Origin: Nocardioides sp. zg-1308
GTDB taxonomy: Bacteria > Actinomycetota > Actinomycetes > Propionibacteriales > Nocardioidaceae
Reading direction: 5' to 3'
Assembly: GCF_013155375.1 (NCBI RefSeq)
Contig: NZ_JABJQY010000002.1
Span: 1,178,001 to 1,242,000, forward strand
DNA length: 64,000 nucleotides
Positions 24,802 through 33,050 of this stretch are shown one piece after another. The notes beneath the pieces were generated by a model. That model was not told where the DNA came from. It worked only from the letters and a program-made list of their open reading frames with translations, and searched no databases. The position numbers were made by a program, and so were the translations under genes. How positions within the stretch are numbered: position 1 is the stretch's first letter; the number at the start of each line of letters is the position of its first letter.

Positions 24802-26049
24802 TCACTCCGAGCTGACGTCCTGGCGCGCCGCGTAGTTGTCCACGGTCAGCCGGGCGTCGTCGAGGTCGTCGGACTCGATGCCGTCACGCACCGCTTCGGC
24901 GTCGATCTCGCTGAGCAGGTCGAGGTCGACGTCGGTGAGCTCGTAGGGGTGGGACAGCGAGAGGCCGGGCAGGTCGGCGTCGATGCCGCGGAAGATCGCG
25001 ACCCGGCCGTCGTGCTCGGCGACGTAGAACTGCTGCTGGCTCCACGACCACCCCGCTGCGAGGACGACCCAGGCCAGGCCGAGCAGGATGGCGGCGACGA
25101 GCAGCCGGCGCAGCCACGCGTAGCGGCCCGGGGGCCGCGGCGCGTAGCGGGCGGCCTCGGGGTCGATCGGGTCGGCGGCGAAGGCTCCAGCCGGCACGTC
25201 GGCCGGCACGGGCGGGATCTCGCCGGTGTCGCCGGAGCGGTGCCCGCGGAACAGCCCGCCGACGGCGCCGCCGAGCGGCATCCGCCGCGGCAGGTCGGCC
25301 GCCGCCCCCACCAGCAGCGGCTGGAGGTCCGGGTCGGGTGCCTCCTCGGCGACGTCGGCCACGATGCAGGTCACGTTGTCGGTGCTGCCGGCCTCGAGGC
25401 TCGCGCGCACCATCTCGACGGCGGCGAAGTCGGGGGTGCCGGTGGAGAGGATGTCGGCCATCCGCTCGGGGCCCAGCGTGCCGCAGGCGCCGTCGCTGCA
25501 GATGAAGATGCGGTCGCCGGGCTCGGCCGGGACCTCGAACAGGTCGGGCTCCTCGTGGCGGATGCCGTCGAGCGCCTTGAGGATGAGGTTGCGGTGCGGG
25601 TGGCTCCGCGACTGCTCCTCGGTGATGCGGCCCTCGTCGATGAGGGACTGGACGAAGGTGTGGTCGTGGGTGAGCTGGCGCAGCTCGCCGCGGCGGTAGA
25701 GGTAGGCCCGGCTGTCGCCGATGTGGCCGATGCCGAAGCGGCGGCCGTCGAAGAGCGCGATCGTCGCGGTGGTCGAGGTGCCGTTGAGGGCTGGGTCCTC
25801 CTCCACCAGCTCCGCGATCCGGTCGTCGGCACGGTGCACGCCGCCGGCGACCTGGCCGAGGATGTCGTCGTCGGGCTCCTGGTCGAGCTTGCGCAGCGCC
25901 TGCACGGCGGTGCTCGAGGCGAGGTCACCGCGTACGGCGCCGCCGACGCCGTCGCAGACGGTGAGGAGCCAGGGCCCGGCGTAGCCGCTGTCCTGGTTCT
26001 CGCGGCGTACGCGCCCGACGTCCGAGATCGCCGAGTAGTGGAGGTACAT
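24802..26049 (-). CDS. pstP: PP2C-family Ser/Thr phosphatase PstP/Stp
   Basis: A 415-aa membrane phosphatase. PP2C domain about 1-235 with metal-binding motifs RRENQDSG, VCDGVGG, GHIGDSRAYLYR, SDGACGTL and GSTDNVTCIV. A proline-rich linker is followed by one membrane helix (LLVAAILLGLAWVVLAAGW, about 310-330) and an extracytoplasmic tail of about 80 residues. It reverses PknA/PknB phosphorylation. ATG overlaps the fhaB stop by one base (TGATG). The absence of a GTG alternative nearby makes the start firm. Confidence 0.95.
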   Translation of the reverse strand: MYLHYSAISDVGRVRRENQDSGYAGPWLLTVCDGVGGAVRGDLASSTAVQALRKLDQEPDDDILGQVAGGVHRADDRIAELVEEDPALNGTSTTATIALFDGRRFGIGHIGDSRAYLYRRGELRQLTHDHTFVQSLIDEGRITEEQSRSHPHRNLILKALDGIRHEEPDLFEVPAEPGDRIFICSDGACGTLGPERMADILSTGTPDFAAVEMVRASLEAGSTDNVTCIVADVAEEAPDPDLQPLLVGAAADLPRRMPLGGAVGGLFRGHRSGDTGEIPPVPADVPAGAFAADPIDPEAARYAPRPPGRYAWLRRLLVAAILLGLAWVVLAAGWSWSQQQFYVAEHDGRVAIFRGIDADLPGLSLSHPYELTDVDLDLLSEIDAEAVRDGIESDDLDDARLTVDNYAARQDVSSE

Positions 26050-26534
26050 CACTTGCGCAGCTCCAGGATCGTCTTGCCGACGCGGACCTGGGTGCCGATG
26101 CCGATGGTGGTCGGCTGCGTGATCCGGACGGGGCCGACGTAGGTGCCGTTGGTCGAGCCGAGGTCCTCCACGAACCACTCGTCGCCGCTGGCGACGACCC
26201 GGGCGTGGCGCGTGGAGACGTAGTCGTCGTCGAGCTTGATCGCGGCGTCGCTGCCCCGACCGATGAGGAGGGGCGCGTCGGCCAGCTCGGCGCGGATGCC
26301 GCTGTTCTCGCCGTCTACCACGAGGAGGTGGGTGGGGGCGCCGCGGCGGGGCTTGCGGGCCTTGGGGGCCTTGCCGGACTTGCGACCGGAGGGCGCGGGC
26401 GCGCCGCCGCGCGCTGTCTCCGGCACTCGGGCGCCGAACATGTCGGAGCGGATCACCGAGATCGCCGAGAGGACGAAGATCCAGAGGATGGCCAGGAAGG
26501 CCACGCGGACGAGGAACAGGGTCAGCTCAGACAT
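26049..26534 (-). CDS. fhaB: FHA-domain membrane protein FhaB/FipA
   Basis: A 161-aa protein: one N-terminal membrane helix (LFLVRVAFLAILWIFVLSAI), a basic cytoplasmic linker (KSGKAPKARKPRRGAP), then a C-terminal FHA domain with GRGSDAAIKLDDDYVSTRHA and DLGSTNGTYV. FHA domains bind phosphothreonine, so it is expected to dock PknA/PknB substrates at the septum. Its start overlaps the end of fhaA by 8 bp. Length and layout equal those of mycobacterial FhaB. Confidence 0.94.
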   Translation of the reverse strand: MSELTLFLVRVAFLAILWIFVLSAISVIRSDMFGARVPETARGGAPAPSGRKSGKAPKARKPRRGAPTHLLVVDGENSGIRAELADAPLLIGRGSDAAIKLDDDYVSTRHARVVASGDEWFVEDLGSTNGTYVGPVRITQPTTIGIGTQVRVGKTILELRK

Positions 26535-27243
26535 TCCATCCCCCGGCCTCGTCGCGTCCGCCGTCGATGCGGACCGTCATCTCGGTGTGCCCGATCTTGA
26601 TCGTCGAGCCGTCGCGCAGGCGGGCGCGGGCGACCTTGGTGCCGTCGACCAGGATGCCGTTGGTCGAGCCGAGGTCGACCGCCTCGACGCCGTCGATGCT
26701 GACCTCCAGCTCGAGGTGGCGCCGGCTGACGCCGGGGTCGTTGATGCGCAGGTCGGCCTCGGTGCCGCGGCCGATCACCAGGCCGGGCGGGCGCAGCGGG
26801 TGGCGGGTCCCGTTGACCTCGAGCGTGGCGTGGGAGGACCGGGTCCGCGTGCGGTGGTCGTTGTCGGTCACGCTCGCCTGCGCCTTGCTGCGGATCCGGA
26901 AGCGACCGGTGGTGAGGTCCTCGGCGGGCTCGAAGGCGATCGAGATCGGGCCGGTGAAGACGTAGCCCTGCGCGTCGGCGTGGTCCTGCAGCTGGTCGAC
27001 GAGGTCCTGCTCGAGCGCCCGCCCCAGGCCGACGATGCGCTCGAGGTCGGTGGCCGACAGCTCGACGTGGAAGTCGTTGGGCACCAGGCGTCGCTGGCGG
27101 CTGAGCACCTGGGCGTTGTTGTCGCACTCGCGCTGCAGCGCGGCGGCGATCTCCACCGGCTGCACGGCGCTGCGGAAGGCGCGGGCGAAGACCCCGGAGA
27201 TGGCGGACTCCAGCCGCTGCTCGAAGCGTTGCAGGGGGTTCAT
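26527..27243 (-). CDS. fhaA: FHA-domain protein FhaA
   Basis: A 238-aa cytoplasmic protein with an N-terminal DUF3662 domain (about 1-125, MNPLQRFEQRLESAISGVFA, VEIAAALQREC) and a C-terminal FHA domain (about 150-232, IGRGTEADLRINDPGVSRRH, DLGSTNGILVDG). The usual FhaA has a long disordered linker between them; here it is very short, so the protein is much smaller than the mycobacterial form. First gene of the operon, ATG at 27243 with a purine-rich GAGGAGAGGAGG leader, so the operon promoter should lie between 27244 and the tRNA-Leu gene. Confidence 0.93.
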   Translation of the reverse strand: MNPLQRFEQRLESAISGVFARAFRSAVQPVEIAAALQRECDNNAQVLSRQRRLVPNDFHVELSATDLERIVGLGRALEQDLVDQLQDHADAQGYVFTGPISIAFEPAEDLTTGRFRIRSKAQASVTDNDHRTRTRSSHATLEVNGTRHPLRPPGLVIGRGTEADLRINDPGVSRRHLELEVSIDGVEAVDLGSTNGILVDGTKVARARLRDGSTIKIGHTEMTVRIDGGRDEAGGWNV

Positions 27244-27419
27244 CCTCAGGCCTCCTCTCCTCGCGGTGACGTCTCGTCGTGGTGGGCAGGCATCAGCCAC
27301 CGCCCGGTCGGTGCGGCCAACCGTACCGGCCGCGTACGGGCAGGTGCGGGCACCGCCCCGCCGTGGGGGTGGCCGTGTGGGCGGCCGTACGGGTGGCTCC
27401 GTCGACGCCCGCCAGCCGA

Positions 27420-27450
27420 TTGGGAGCGTCCCGCGGGCTTGGGGTAGCCT
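27420..27450 (+). promoter_or_regulatory. Candidate promoter of tRNA-Leu
   Basis: TTGGGA (27420-27425) and TAGCCT (27445-27450) are separated by 19 bp and end 14 bp before the tRNA. Spacing is slightly long; tentative. Confidence 0.35.
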
Positions 27451-27464
27451 GAGCCCCGCTTCAC

Positions 27465-27550
27465 GCGCGAGTGGCGGAACGGCAGACGCGCTGCGTTCAG
27501 GTCGCAGTGTCCGAAAGGGCGTGGGGGTTCAAATCCCCCCTCGCGCACCA
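27465..27550 (+). tRNA. tRNA-Leu(CAG)
   Basis: Acceptor GCGCGAG (27465-27471) pairs with CTCGCGC (27540-27546), followed by A and an encoded CCA. Anticodon stem CTGCG/CGCAG encloses the loop TTCAGGT with anticodon CAG at 27498-27500. A long variable arm (TGTCCGAAAGGGCG) and T-loop GTTCAAATC confirm a class II leucine tRNA. Confidence 0.96.
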
Positions 27551-27553
27551 CTG

Positions 27554-27583
27554 CGAAGGCCCCGGGTCACCCCGGGGCCTTCG
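27554..27583 (+). terminator. Hairpin terminator after tRNA-Leu
   Basis: CGAAGGCCCCGGG and CCCGGGGCCTTCG form a 13-bp stem with a 4-nt loop starting 4 bases after the CCA, followed by TCGTTCT. Confidence 0.85.
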
Positions 27584-27660
27584 TCGTTCTCCGAGCGGTG
27601 CGCCGACGCCGCCGATCAATGCTGATGCGCGTTTGTCCACGTTTCTGTACACTTCCGACC

Positions 27661-28338
27661 ATGGAGCAGACAGACGCGAGGGGCCGGCCCGGGATCGACG
27701 TCCCCGACGCGCGTGGCCGCACCGGCCTCGACCGGGTCGGGCGCGGCCTCGGCGGCAACCCCGACGTGGTGGTCCGCGACGTCGAGCTGCTGGCCGCCGG
27801 GTGGCACGTGCTGCGGCGCACGACGTTCGACTACCGCGACTCCCACGGACGGTGGAGCACGCAGCAGCGGGAGACGTACGACCGGGGCAACGGCGCCACG
27901 ATCCTCCTGCACGACCGCGACCGGCGCACGGTGCTGCTGACCCGGCAGTTCCGGTTCCCGGTCTACGTCAACGGGCACCCCGACGGCATGTTCGTCGAGA
28001 CCGCGGCGGGCCTGCTCGACGACGACGACCCGCTGACGGCGATCCGCCGCGAGACCGCGGAGGAGCTCGGGGTCACGGTCGGGGAGGTGACACCCGTGTT
28101 CGACCTCTGGATGAGCCCCGGGTCGGTCACCGAGCGCCTGCACTTCTACGCCGCTCCCTACACGCCGGCCGACCGCACCGGCGCCGGCGGCGGGCTGGCC
28201 GACGAGGGGGAGGACATCGAGGTGCTCGAGCTCGACGTCGACGACGCGCTCGCCCGGGTGGGCGGCGACATCGCCGACGCCAAGACCGTCCTGCTGCTGC
28301 AATGGGCGGCTCTGTCGGGGCCCTTCGCTCGGCGCTGA
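27661..28338 (+). CDS. Nudix hydrolase, NudK/AdpP-like
   Basis: A 225-aa enzyme that should hydrolyse a nucleoside diphosphate sugar such as GDP-mannose or ADP-ribose. The Nudix box runs from GLLDDDDPLTAIRRETAEEL (G, E, REXXEE spacing intact), preceded by VLLTRQFRFPVYVNGHPDG, the conserved block of the YffH/NudK group. The N-terminal 60 residues (GWHVLRRTTFDYR, RETYDRGNGA) also match that group. ATG at 27661; no strong ribosome binding site. It converges with the DeoR regulator gene 7 bases away. Confidence 0.87.
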   Translation: MEQTDARGRPGIDVPDARGRTGLDRVGRGLGGNPDVVVRDVELLAAGWHVLRRTTFDYRDSHGRWSTQQRETYDRGNGATILLHDRDRRTVLLTRQFRFPVYVNGHPDGMFVETAAGLLDDDDPLTAIRRETAEELGVTVGEVTPVFDLWMSPGSVTERLHFYAAPYTPADRTGAGGGLADEGEDIEVLELDVDDALARVGGDIADAKTVLLLQWAALSGPFARR

Positions 28339-28345
28339 CCGCCCC

Positions 28346-29116
28346 TCAGGCGAAACCAGCCCCGGCGTCCACCACCGGCACGCCGAGGGCCACCAGCTCG
28401 CGGACGGTGCGGGAGTCCGCGGACGCGTCGGTGATGACGCCGGCGACCCGGTCCAGGGCGAGCACGCCGAACGGGGAGGCGGCGCCCATCTTCTCCACGC
28501 TCGCCAGCACGTAGGTCTCGGCGGCTCGGTCGGCGAGCAGCCGCTTCATCGCGGCCTCGTCTGCGTCCCCCGTGGTGAGCCCGGCCTCGGGGTGCACGCC
28601 CGTGACGCCGAGGAAGAACAGGTCGGCGGAGACCGCCGCCGCGGCCTCGGCTGCCGCGGCCCCGGACGTGACGGCCGAGTGCTTGAAGAGCCGGCCACCC
28701 AGCACGACCACCTCGGCGGTGGGGTGCTCGACCAGGGCCGCCGCGACGGTGACGCTGTGGGTCACCACGGTCACGGCGAGGTCCGCGGGGAGCGCCCGGG
28801 CCACCTCCAGCGCGGTCGTGCCGCCGTCGAGGAGCACGGTCGACCCGGACGGCACCAGGGCCACGGCGGCGGCCGCGACGCGCCGCTTGCTGTCGGTCGC
28901 GACGCTGCCCCGGGCGGCGTAGTCGCCGACCGCCGGCGAGACGGGCAGCGCGCCGCCGTAGACCCGCTGGCACAGCCCGGCCGCGGCCAGCTCGCGCAGG
29001 TCGCGTCGTACGGCGTCCTCGGTGACGCCGAGCTCCGCCGCGACGTCCTTGGCCACGACCCGCCCCTCGTCCCGCAGGCGGGCGAGCAGGAAGTCCCGCC
29101 GTTGTGCGACCAGCAT
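28346..29116 (-). CDS. DeoR-family transcriptional regulator
   Basis: A 256-aa regulator. N-terminal winged helix (about 5-58: RDFLLARLRDEGRVVAKDVA, LGVTEDAVRRDLRELAAAG), then the DeoR C-terminal sensor related to ribose-5-phosphate isomerase, with LLDGGTTALEVARALP, VVTHSVTVAAAL, LGGRLFKHS and FLGVTGVHPEAGLTT. It likely answers a phosphorylated sugar. ATG at 29116 with GGGAGG upstream was preferred to the upstream frame to 29170. Target genes are unknown; the adjacent Nudix and GH15 genes are candidates by position only. Confidence 0.9.
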   Translation of the reverse strand: MLVAQRRDFLLARLRDEGRVVAKDVAAELGVTEDAVRRDLRELAAAGLCQRVYGGALPVSPAVGDYAARGSVATDSKRRVAAAAVALVPSGSTVLLDGGTTALEVARALPADLAVTVVTHSVTVAAALVEHPTAEVVVLGGRLFKHSAVTSGAAAAEAAAAVSADLFFLGVTGVHPEAGLTTGDADEAAMKRLLADRAAETYVLASVEKMGAASPFGVLALDRVAGVITDASADSRTVRELVALGVPVVDAGAGFA

Positions 29117-29216
29117 GCGTTGCCTCCCGTCGGTGCCCGGCGCCCTGCCTCGCGGGTCAGTCTCCCGCACGGGTGGCCGGCGGAGCGCGGTGGCGGGACG
29201 CGGGGGCTCCGGTGTC

Positions 29217-29247
29217 TGGAGTCACCGGATATCCGGGGACCGCCGGG
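29217..29247. repeat. Palindrome-centred repeat, family B, copy 1
   Basis: A 31-bp unit from TGGAGTCACCGGATATCC to CCGGG, centred on the palindrome CCGGATATCCGG. It recurs in reverse orientation at 57931-57961 with one mismatch in 31. Confidence 0.85.
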
Positions 29248-29251
29248 ACAA

Positions 29252-29292
29252 CGCGGAAGATCCGAGCCACCGGGTGACTCGGATCTTCCGCG
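29252..29292. repeat. Palindromic repeat, family A, copy 2
   Basis: Perfect 15-bp arms CGCGGAAGATCCGAG (29252-29266) and CTCGGATCTTCCGCG (29278-29292) around CCACCGGGTGA. It lies in the gap between the DeoR and GH15 genes and ends 16 bases past the GH15 stop, so it may also terminate that transcript. Confidence 0.9.
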
Positions 29293-29308
29293 TTCCCGCG
29301 GACGGCCG

Positions 29309-31501
29309 TCAGCGCAGGTAGCGCCTCGCCACCACGTCCGGCTGGTCCACCGGTGTGCCGCGCTCCATGGTCCAGGCGAGCCGCACCAGCCCGGCGTGCG
29401 ACCACGTGAGCGGGGTCGCGGCGCGGGTGCCCTCGCCGGCGGGGCAGCACGCCTCGCCGGTGGGCGCCCGACCGTCCCAGACCTGCTCGGAGATCATGTC
29501 GCTGCTGCCGGCGGCCGCGGCCATGGCGGCGAGGTGGACCGTCGCGTCCTGGCCAGCGGTGACGGCGTACTCGCCGCGCTCGCCGGTGAGCAGCGGCCAC
29601 GCGCGACCCAGCGTGGTGCCGGTGTCGTCCTCGGTGATCTCCCACTGCCCGCCGTCGAGGGTCTCGCCGTAGCCGTCGAAGCTGAAGCGGTGCCAGTAGG
29701 GGCCGTTGGGCGTCTCGACGCGCAGGTCCGCGTCGACGACGGCGAGGGTGGAGACAACGTCGCGGTCCTCCGGTGGGAGCAGGCCCAGGCGCACCAGGTC
29801 GAGGAAGCTGGGGTCGACCACGCGGCGCTGGTCGACCTCGGACGGCCCGCCGTCGCCGATCGCGTACTCCGTGCCCCTGTCCGGGCGGCCGTCCTTGGTG
29901 ATGCGCAGGAAGTACGGCGCCTCGCTCAGCGGGCCGGTCGTCGTGACCGTCCAGTCCTTGACCTTGGCGTGCCAGCGGTCGGCGAGCCGGAGCCAGCGCC
30001 GCGCCGAGGCCCGGTCGCCGTTGCGGCGGGCGATGTCGGCGGCGCAGACGAGGCCGGCGACCTGGGTGGCGATCGAGTTGGGGGAGTAGCCCGACTGGTT
30101 CTCCCAGCGTTCCTGCGGGGAGTACGGCGCCCGGCGGCCGGTCTCCTCGTCGCGGAAGCGCACCAGGAAGTTCGCCGCCCTCTTGACGCCCCGGTAGGTG
30201 CGGGGGCCGTCGCGGCCGACGAGGTGGGCCAGCACGATCGGCAGCGCGACCTCGTCGAGCTGGAGCTCCGACCACACCGGCGTGCCCTCGACGTCGGAGT
30301 TCTGCGGGAAGGAGCCGTCGGGCTGCTGCTGGACGTCGAAGAGCCAGTCGACCGACCGACGCGCGGCCGCCTTGTCGCCCATCGCCCACAGCGCGGTGCC
30401 GAACTGGTAGGAGTCACGCGACCAGACCAGGTGGTAGGCGCCCGACGGCGAGGAGAGGTCCTTGACCTCGTCGCCCCAGACCCACGGGGCCGACGGCGAC
30501 GCGACCAGCGCGCCCGGGTTGAGCTTGTCCTCCGCCGCGGCGAGGACGAGCGCGGAGGCGAGGTACTGCGCCCGCACGCCGGCCGCGCTGTCGGGGACCC
30601 GCTTCAGCGAGCGGACGTAGCGGTGCCAGCCGCGGTCGTAGCGCGCGGCGGTCGCGCGGGCCCCGGAGCGCACGCTCGCCGTGGCGGTGCGCAGCGCGTC
30701 GCGCCCGTCGGTGCCGTAGCCGAGGACCAGCGTCGCGCGCTGCTCGCCCGGCAGGCCGGTGATGCCGCTGACCCGGCCGGTCTGCACGACGTTGCCGGGA
30801 CCGGCGCGGCGCCCGCCGTCGTCGAGGCGGTGGTCGCCCTCGAGGTCGGTCCAGCCGTCGTCGCGGCCGAGGACACCGGTGCTGGTGCGGCCGAACCGCG
30901 GCCGGGACACCAGGGCGGAGGCGACCGGCTCGGAGCGGTCGGTCGCCACCAGTCCGTCCCGGCCCGAGCGGCCCGAGTCGTCCATGCCGGAGTTGGCCAG
31001 TGCCGGGTCGTGGACGGCGTACAGGCGGTAGTGGCCGCCGTCGAGGGACTCCAGGCGGACCCGTACGACGAGCGCGTCCCGCCGCGGGTCGGTGACGAAG
31101 GTCTTCGTGATCCGGTAGCGGCCGGACGTCGCGGTGCCGACCTGCCGGAAGCGGAGGCTCCGCTCGTCGGGGCGGGTCGTGACGACGTCGACGTCCTCGG
31201 TCTCCAGGTCGGTGAACGTGCGCCCGTCGGTGACCACGAGCTCGAGGCTGCGGGTGCTCGGCGTGGAGAGGTCGGGGTGGAAGACCTCGCTCACCCGCCC
31301 GTCCTGGAGCGTGAACCAGACGTTGCTCCGCCGGGTCCGGGCGGTGCCGAACCCCGCCTTGTCGGCCTCAGTCCACTGGCTCTTCGTCCCGCGCGCCGGC
31401 GCGTCGTCCACGGCAGGACCAGCAGCAGCGGAGGACGGAGCGACCAGGGCGGTGGCCACCAGGGCGAGGGCGGTGGGGCCGATGAGGGTACGCAGGGGCA
31501 T
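29309..31501 (-). CDS. Secreted GH15 glucoamylase/glucodextranase
   Basis: A 730-aa exported enzyme. Signal peptide 1-27 (LIGPTALALVATALVAPSSA with AAAG cleavage region), then a glucodextranase N-terminal beta domain (about 40-280) and the GH15 alpha/alpha barrel (about 300-700). Barrel landmarks: APWVWGDEVKDLSSPSGAYH, LVWSRDSYQFGTALWA, the acid region ERWENQSGYSPNS and the C-terminal TPLTWSHAGLVRLAW. It releases glucose from alpha-glucans or dextrans outside the cell. ATG at 31501 after GGAGG; the upstream open frame lacks a site. No partner genes are adjacent. Confidence 0.9.
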   Translation of the reverse strand: MPLRTLIGPTALALVATALVAPSSAAAGPAVDDAPARGTKSQWTEADKAGFGTARTRRSNVWFTLQDGRVSEVFHPDLSTPSTRSLELVVTDGRTFTDLETEDVDVVTTRPDERSLRFRQVGTATSGRYRITKTFVTDPRRDALVVRVRLESLDGGHYRLYAVHDPALANSGMDDSGRSGRDGLVATDRSEPVASALVSRPRFGRTSTGVLGRDDGWTDLEGDHRLDDGGRRAGPGNVVQTGRVSGITGLPGEQRATLVLGYGTDGRDALRTATASVRSGARATAARYDRGWHRYVRSLKRVPDSAAGVRAQYLASALVLAAAEDKLNPGALVASPSAPWVWGDEVKDLSSPSGAYHLVWSRDSYQFGTALWAMGDKAAARRSVDWLFDVQQQPDGSFPQNSDVEGTPVWSELQLDEVALPIVLAHLVGRDGPRTYRGVKRAANFLVRFRDEETGRRAPYSPQERWENQSGYSPNSIATQVAGLVCAADIARRNGDRASARRWLRLADRWHAKVKDWTVTTTGPLSEAPYFLRITKDGRPDRGTEYAIGDGGPSEVDQRRVVDPSFLDLVRLGLLPPEDRDVVSTLAVVDADLRVETPNGPYWHRFSFDGYGETLDGGQWEITEDDTGTTLGRAWPLLTGERGEYAVTAGQDATVHLAAMAAAAGSSDMISEQVWDGRAPTGEACCPAGEGTRAATPLTWSHAGLVRLAWTMERGTPVDQPDVVARRYLR

Positions 31502-31606
31502 GGGGGCCTCCGGGAGTCGGTTCCTCCCGTCGTACTCGCCCCGGGACGCCGCAGCCACACCCCGGCGGGTGCCCGGCCGGACGCGGGGCGGCAGCAGACT
31601 GGTGGC

Positions 31607-31903
31607 GTGGACGAGCCGACCGAGGACGAGAAGTGGCTGGTGGTCGACGGCCGGCGCTGGCGGCGCACGGATCCCTCGATCCCCGACGACGAGCTGGCCC
31701 GGCTCAAGTCGCACCTCGGGCGCGGACGCTCAGGGGTCCGCACGGCCGCGGACGACGCGGAGCTGGCGGCCACCCGGCACCGCACCCAGCTGGCCAAGGT
31801 CGGCCTCGGCGAGCGCGGCACCGCCTGGTGGGAGCAGAGCGACGCCGAGCGCCGCGAGCGCTGGGAGTCCGCGCTGGCCGAGCTGGACGCCCTCGACAAG
31901 TGA
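31607..31903 (+). CDS. Small conserved actinobacterial protein
   Basis: A 98-aa soluble, highly charged protein with the signature WLVVDGRRWRRTDPSIPDD near the N-terminus and AKVGLGERGTAWWE in the middle. I recognise this as a small family common in actinobacteria, sometimes labelled a biopolymer transporter Tol; that name has no support in the sequence, as there is no membrane helix. GTG start. Divergent from GH15. Function unknown. Confidence 0.7.
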   Translation: MDEPTEDEKWLVVDGRRWRRTDPSIPDDELARLKSHLGRGRSGVRTAADDAELAATRHRTQLAKVGLGERGTAWWEQSDAERRERWESALAELDALDK

Positions 31904-31929
31904 TCACGAACGGCGGGGATACTCGCCGG

Positions 31930-32565
31930 GTGACCCCCCAAGCCCCCCAGCCCGGCGCCGAGAACCTCGCCGAGCCGCTGCGGTCGCGCTTCAGCGTGAG
32001 CGTGTACGACGACTCCCACCGGCTGACCCCGGAGGAGGTCGAGACCCTGCTGCGCGCCGCCCAGTGGGCGCCGAGCGCGGGCAACAGCCAGCCGTGGCTG
32101 TTCTTCGTGTGCGTGCCCGGCACGGCCAACCACGACCGGCTCGTCGCCGCGCTCAGCCGGGGCAACTCCGGCTGGGTGTCGCGGGCCTCGGTGGTCTTCG
32201 TGACGGCGGCCCACGTCCGCACCGGCGCCGAGCCGGACGCCCCGGCCTACAGCGACTACGCCCTGCACGACGTCGGCCAGGCCGCGGCCCACCTGACCCT
32301 CCAGGCGCGCGCGATGGGGCTGCACGCCCACCAGTTCGCCGGCTTCGACCACGACGCGCTCGCCGACGCGCTCGGCGTACCCCCCACCCACCGGCTGCTC
32401 ACCGGCATCGCCGTCGGCGTGCAGGGCGACCCCGCTGACGTCGACGAGCGCACCGCGGCGCGCGACCACCGCGACCGGGTGCGGCGCCCGCTGGGCGGGT
32501 GGGCCTTCGGCGGCCGCTTCGGCGAGCTGCCGATCCCGGACGGACTGGCAGACTCGGCGTCATGA
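31930..32565 (+). CDS. Nitroreductase-family flavoprotein
   Basis: A 211-aa oxidoreductase. FMN-binding landmarks are RFSVSVYDDSHRLTPEEVE, then AAQWAPSAGNSQPWLFFVC, the substrate-helix HDVGQAAAHLTLQARAMGLH and a C-terminal FMN-phosphate region (RRPLGG). It reduces nitro compounds, quinones or flavins with NAD(P)H; substrate unknown. GTG start. Its TGA overlaps the ATG of the glutathione peroxidase gene, suggesting a redox operon. Confidence 0.88.
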   Translation: MTPQAPQPGAENLAEPLRSRFSVSVYDDSHRLTPEEVETLLRAAQWAPSAGNSQPWLFFVCVPGTANHDRLVAALSRGNSGWVSRASVVFVTAAHVRTGAEPDAPAYSDYALHDVGQAAAHLTLQARAMGLHAHQFAGFDHDALADALGVPPTHRLLTGIAVGVQGDPADVDERTAARDHRDRVRRPLGGWAFGGRFGELPIPDGLADSAS

Positions 32566-33050
32566 CTACTCTCTCCGACTTCTCGGCGGTCGCCATCGAC
32601 GGGACCGACGCGGACCTCTCGCAGTACGCCGGCAAGGTCGTGCTGGTGGTCAACACCGCCTCGCAGTGCGGGTTCACCGGGCAGTACAAGGGCCTCCAGC
32701 AGCTCTGCGACACCTACGCGGAGCGCGGCCTGGTGGTCCTCGGCTTCCCGTGCGACCAGTTCGGCGGCCAGGAGCCCGGCGACGAGGCGGAGATCTCGGA
32801 CTTCTGCGAGCGCAACTTCGGGGTCACCTTCCCGCTCTTCGCGAAGGTCGAGGTGAACGGCTCGGGCCAGCACCCCCTGTTCGGCTGGCTGAAGGACTCC
32901 AAGGGCGGCATGCTCGGCAGCAAGATCAAGTGGAACTTCACCAAGTTCCTCGTCGGTCGCGACGGGCAGGTCATCGAGCGCTACGCGCCGACGACGGAGC
33001 CGGAGAAGCTGGCCGACGACATCGAGAAGGCGCTCGGGGCGGGGCAGTGA
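32562..33050 (+). CDS. Glutathione peroxidase-family thiol peroxidase
   Basis: A 162-aa thioredoxin-fold enzyme. Peroxidatic cysteine in NTASQCGFTGQYKGL (about C36), glutamine in GFPCDQFGGQEPG and tryptophan in IKWNFTKFLV complete the catalytic set. The peroxidatic residue is cysteine, not selenocysteine, although the genome encodes the Sec machinery. A second cysteine (FPCDQF) suits thioredoxin-dependent cycling. ATGA overlap with the nitroreductase gene and GTGA overlap with the next gene show one transcript. Confidence 0.92.
   Translation: MTTLSDFSAVAIDGTDADLSQYAGKVVLVVNTASQCGFTGQYKGLQQLCDTYAERGLVVLGFPCDQFGGQEPGDEAEISDFCERNFGVTFPLFAKVEVNGSGQHPLFGWLKDSKGGMLGSKIKWNFTKFLVGRDGQVIERYAPTTEPEKLADDIEKALGAGQ

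Noticed and set aside
28592..31903. Plus-strand open frame of about 1100 codons across the DeoR and GH15 genes
   Set aside because: Shadow of two minus-strand genes; only its last 98 codons (31607-31903) are kept as a real small gene.
31607..31903. Tol biopolymer transporter annotation
   Set aside because: No membrane helix or Tol motif; the name is an inherited database label.
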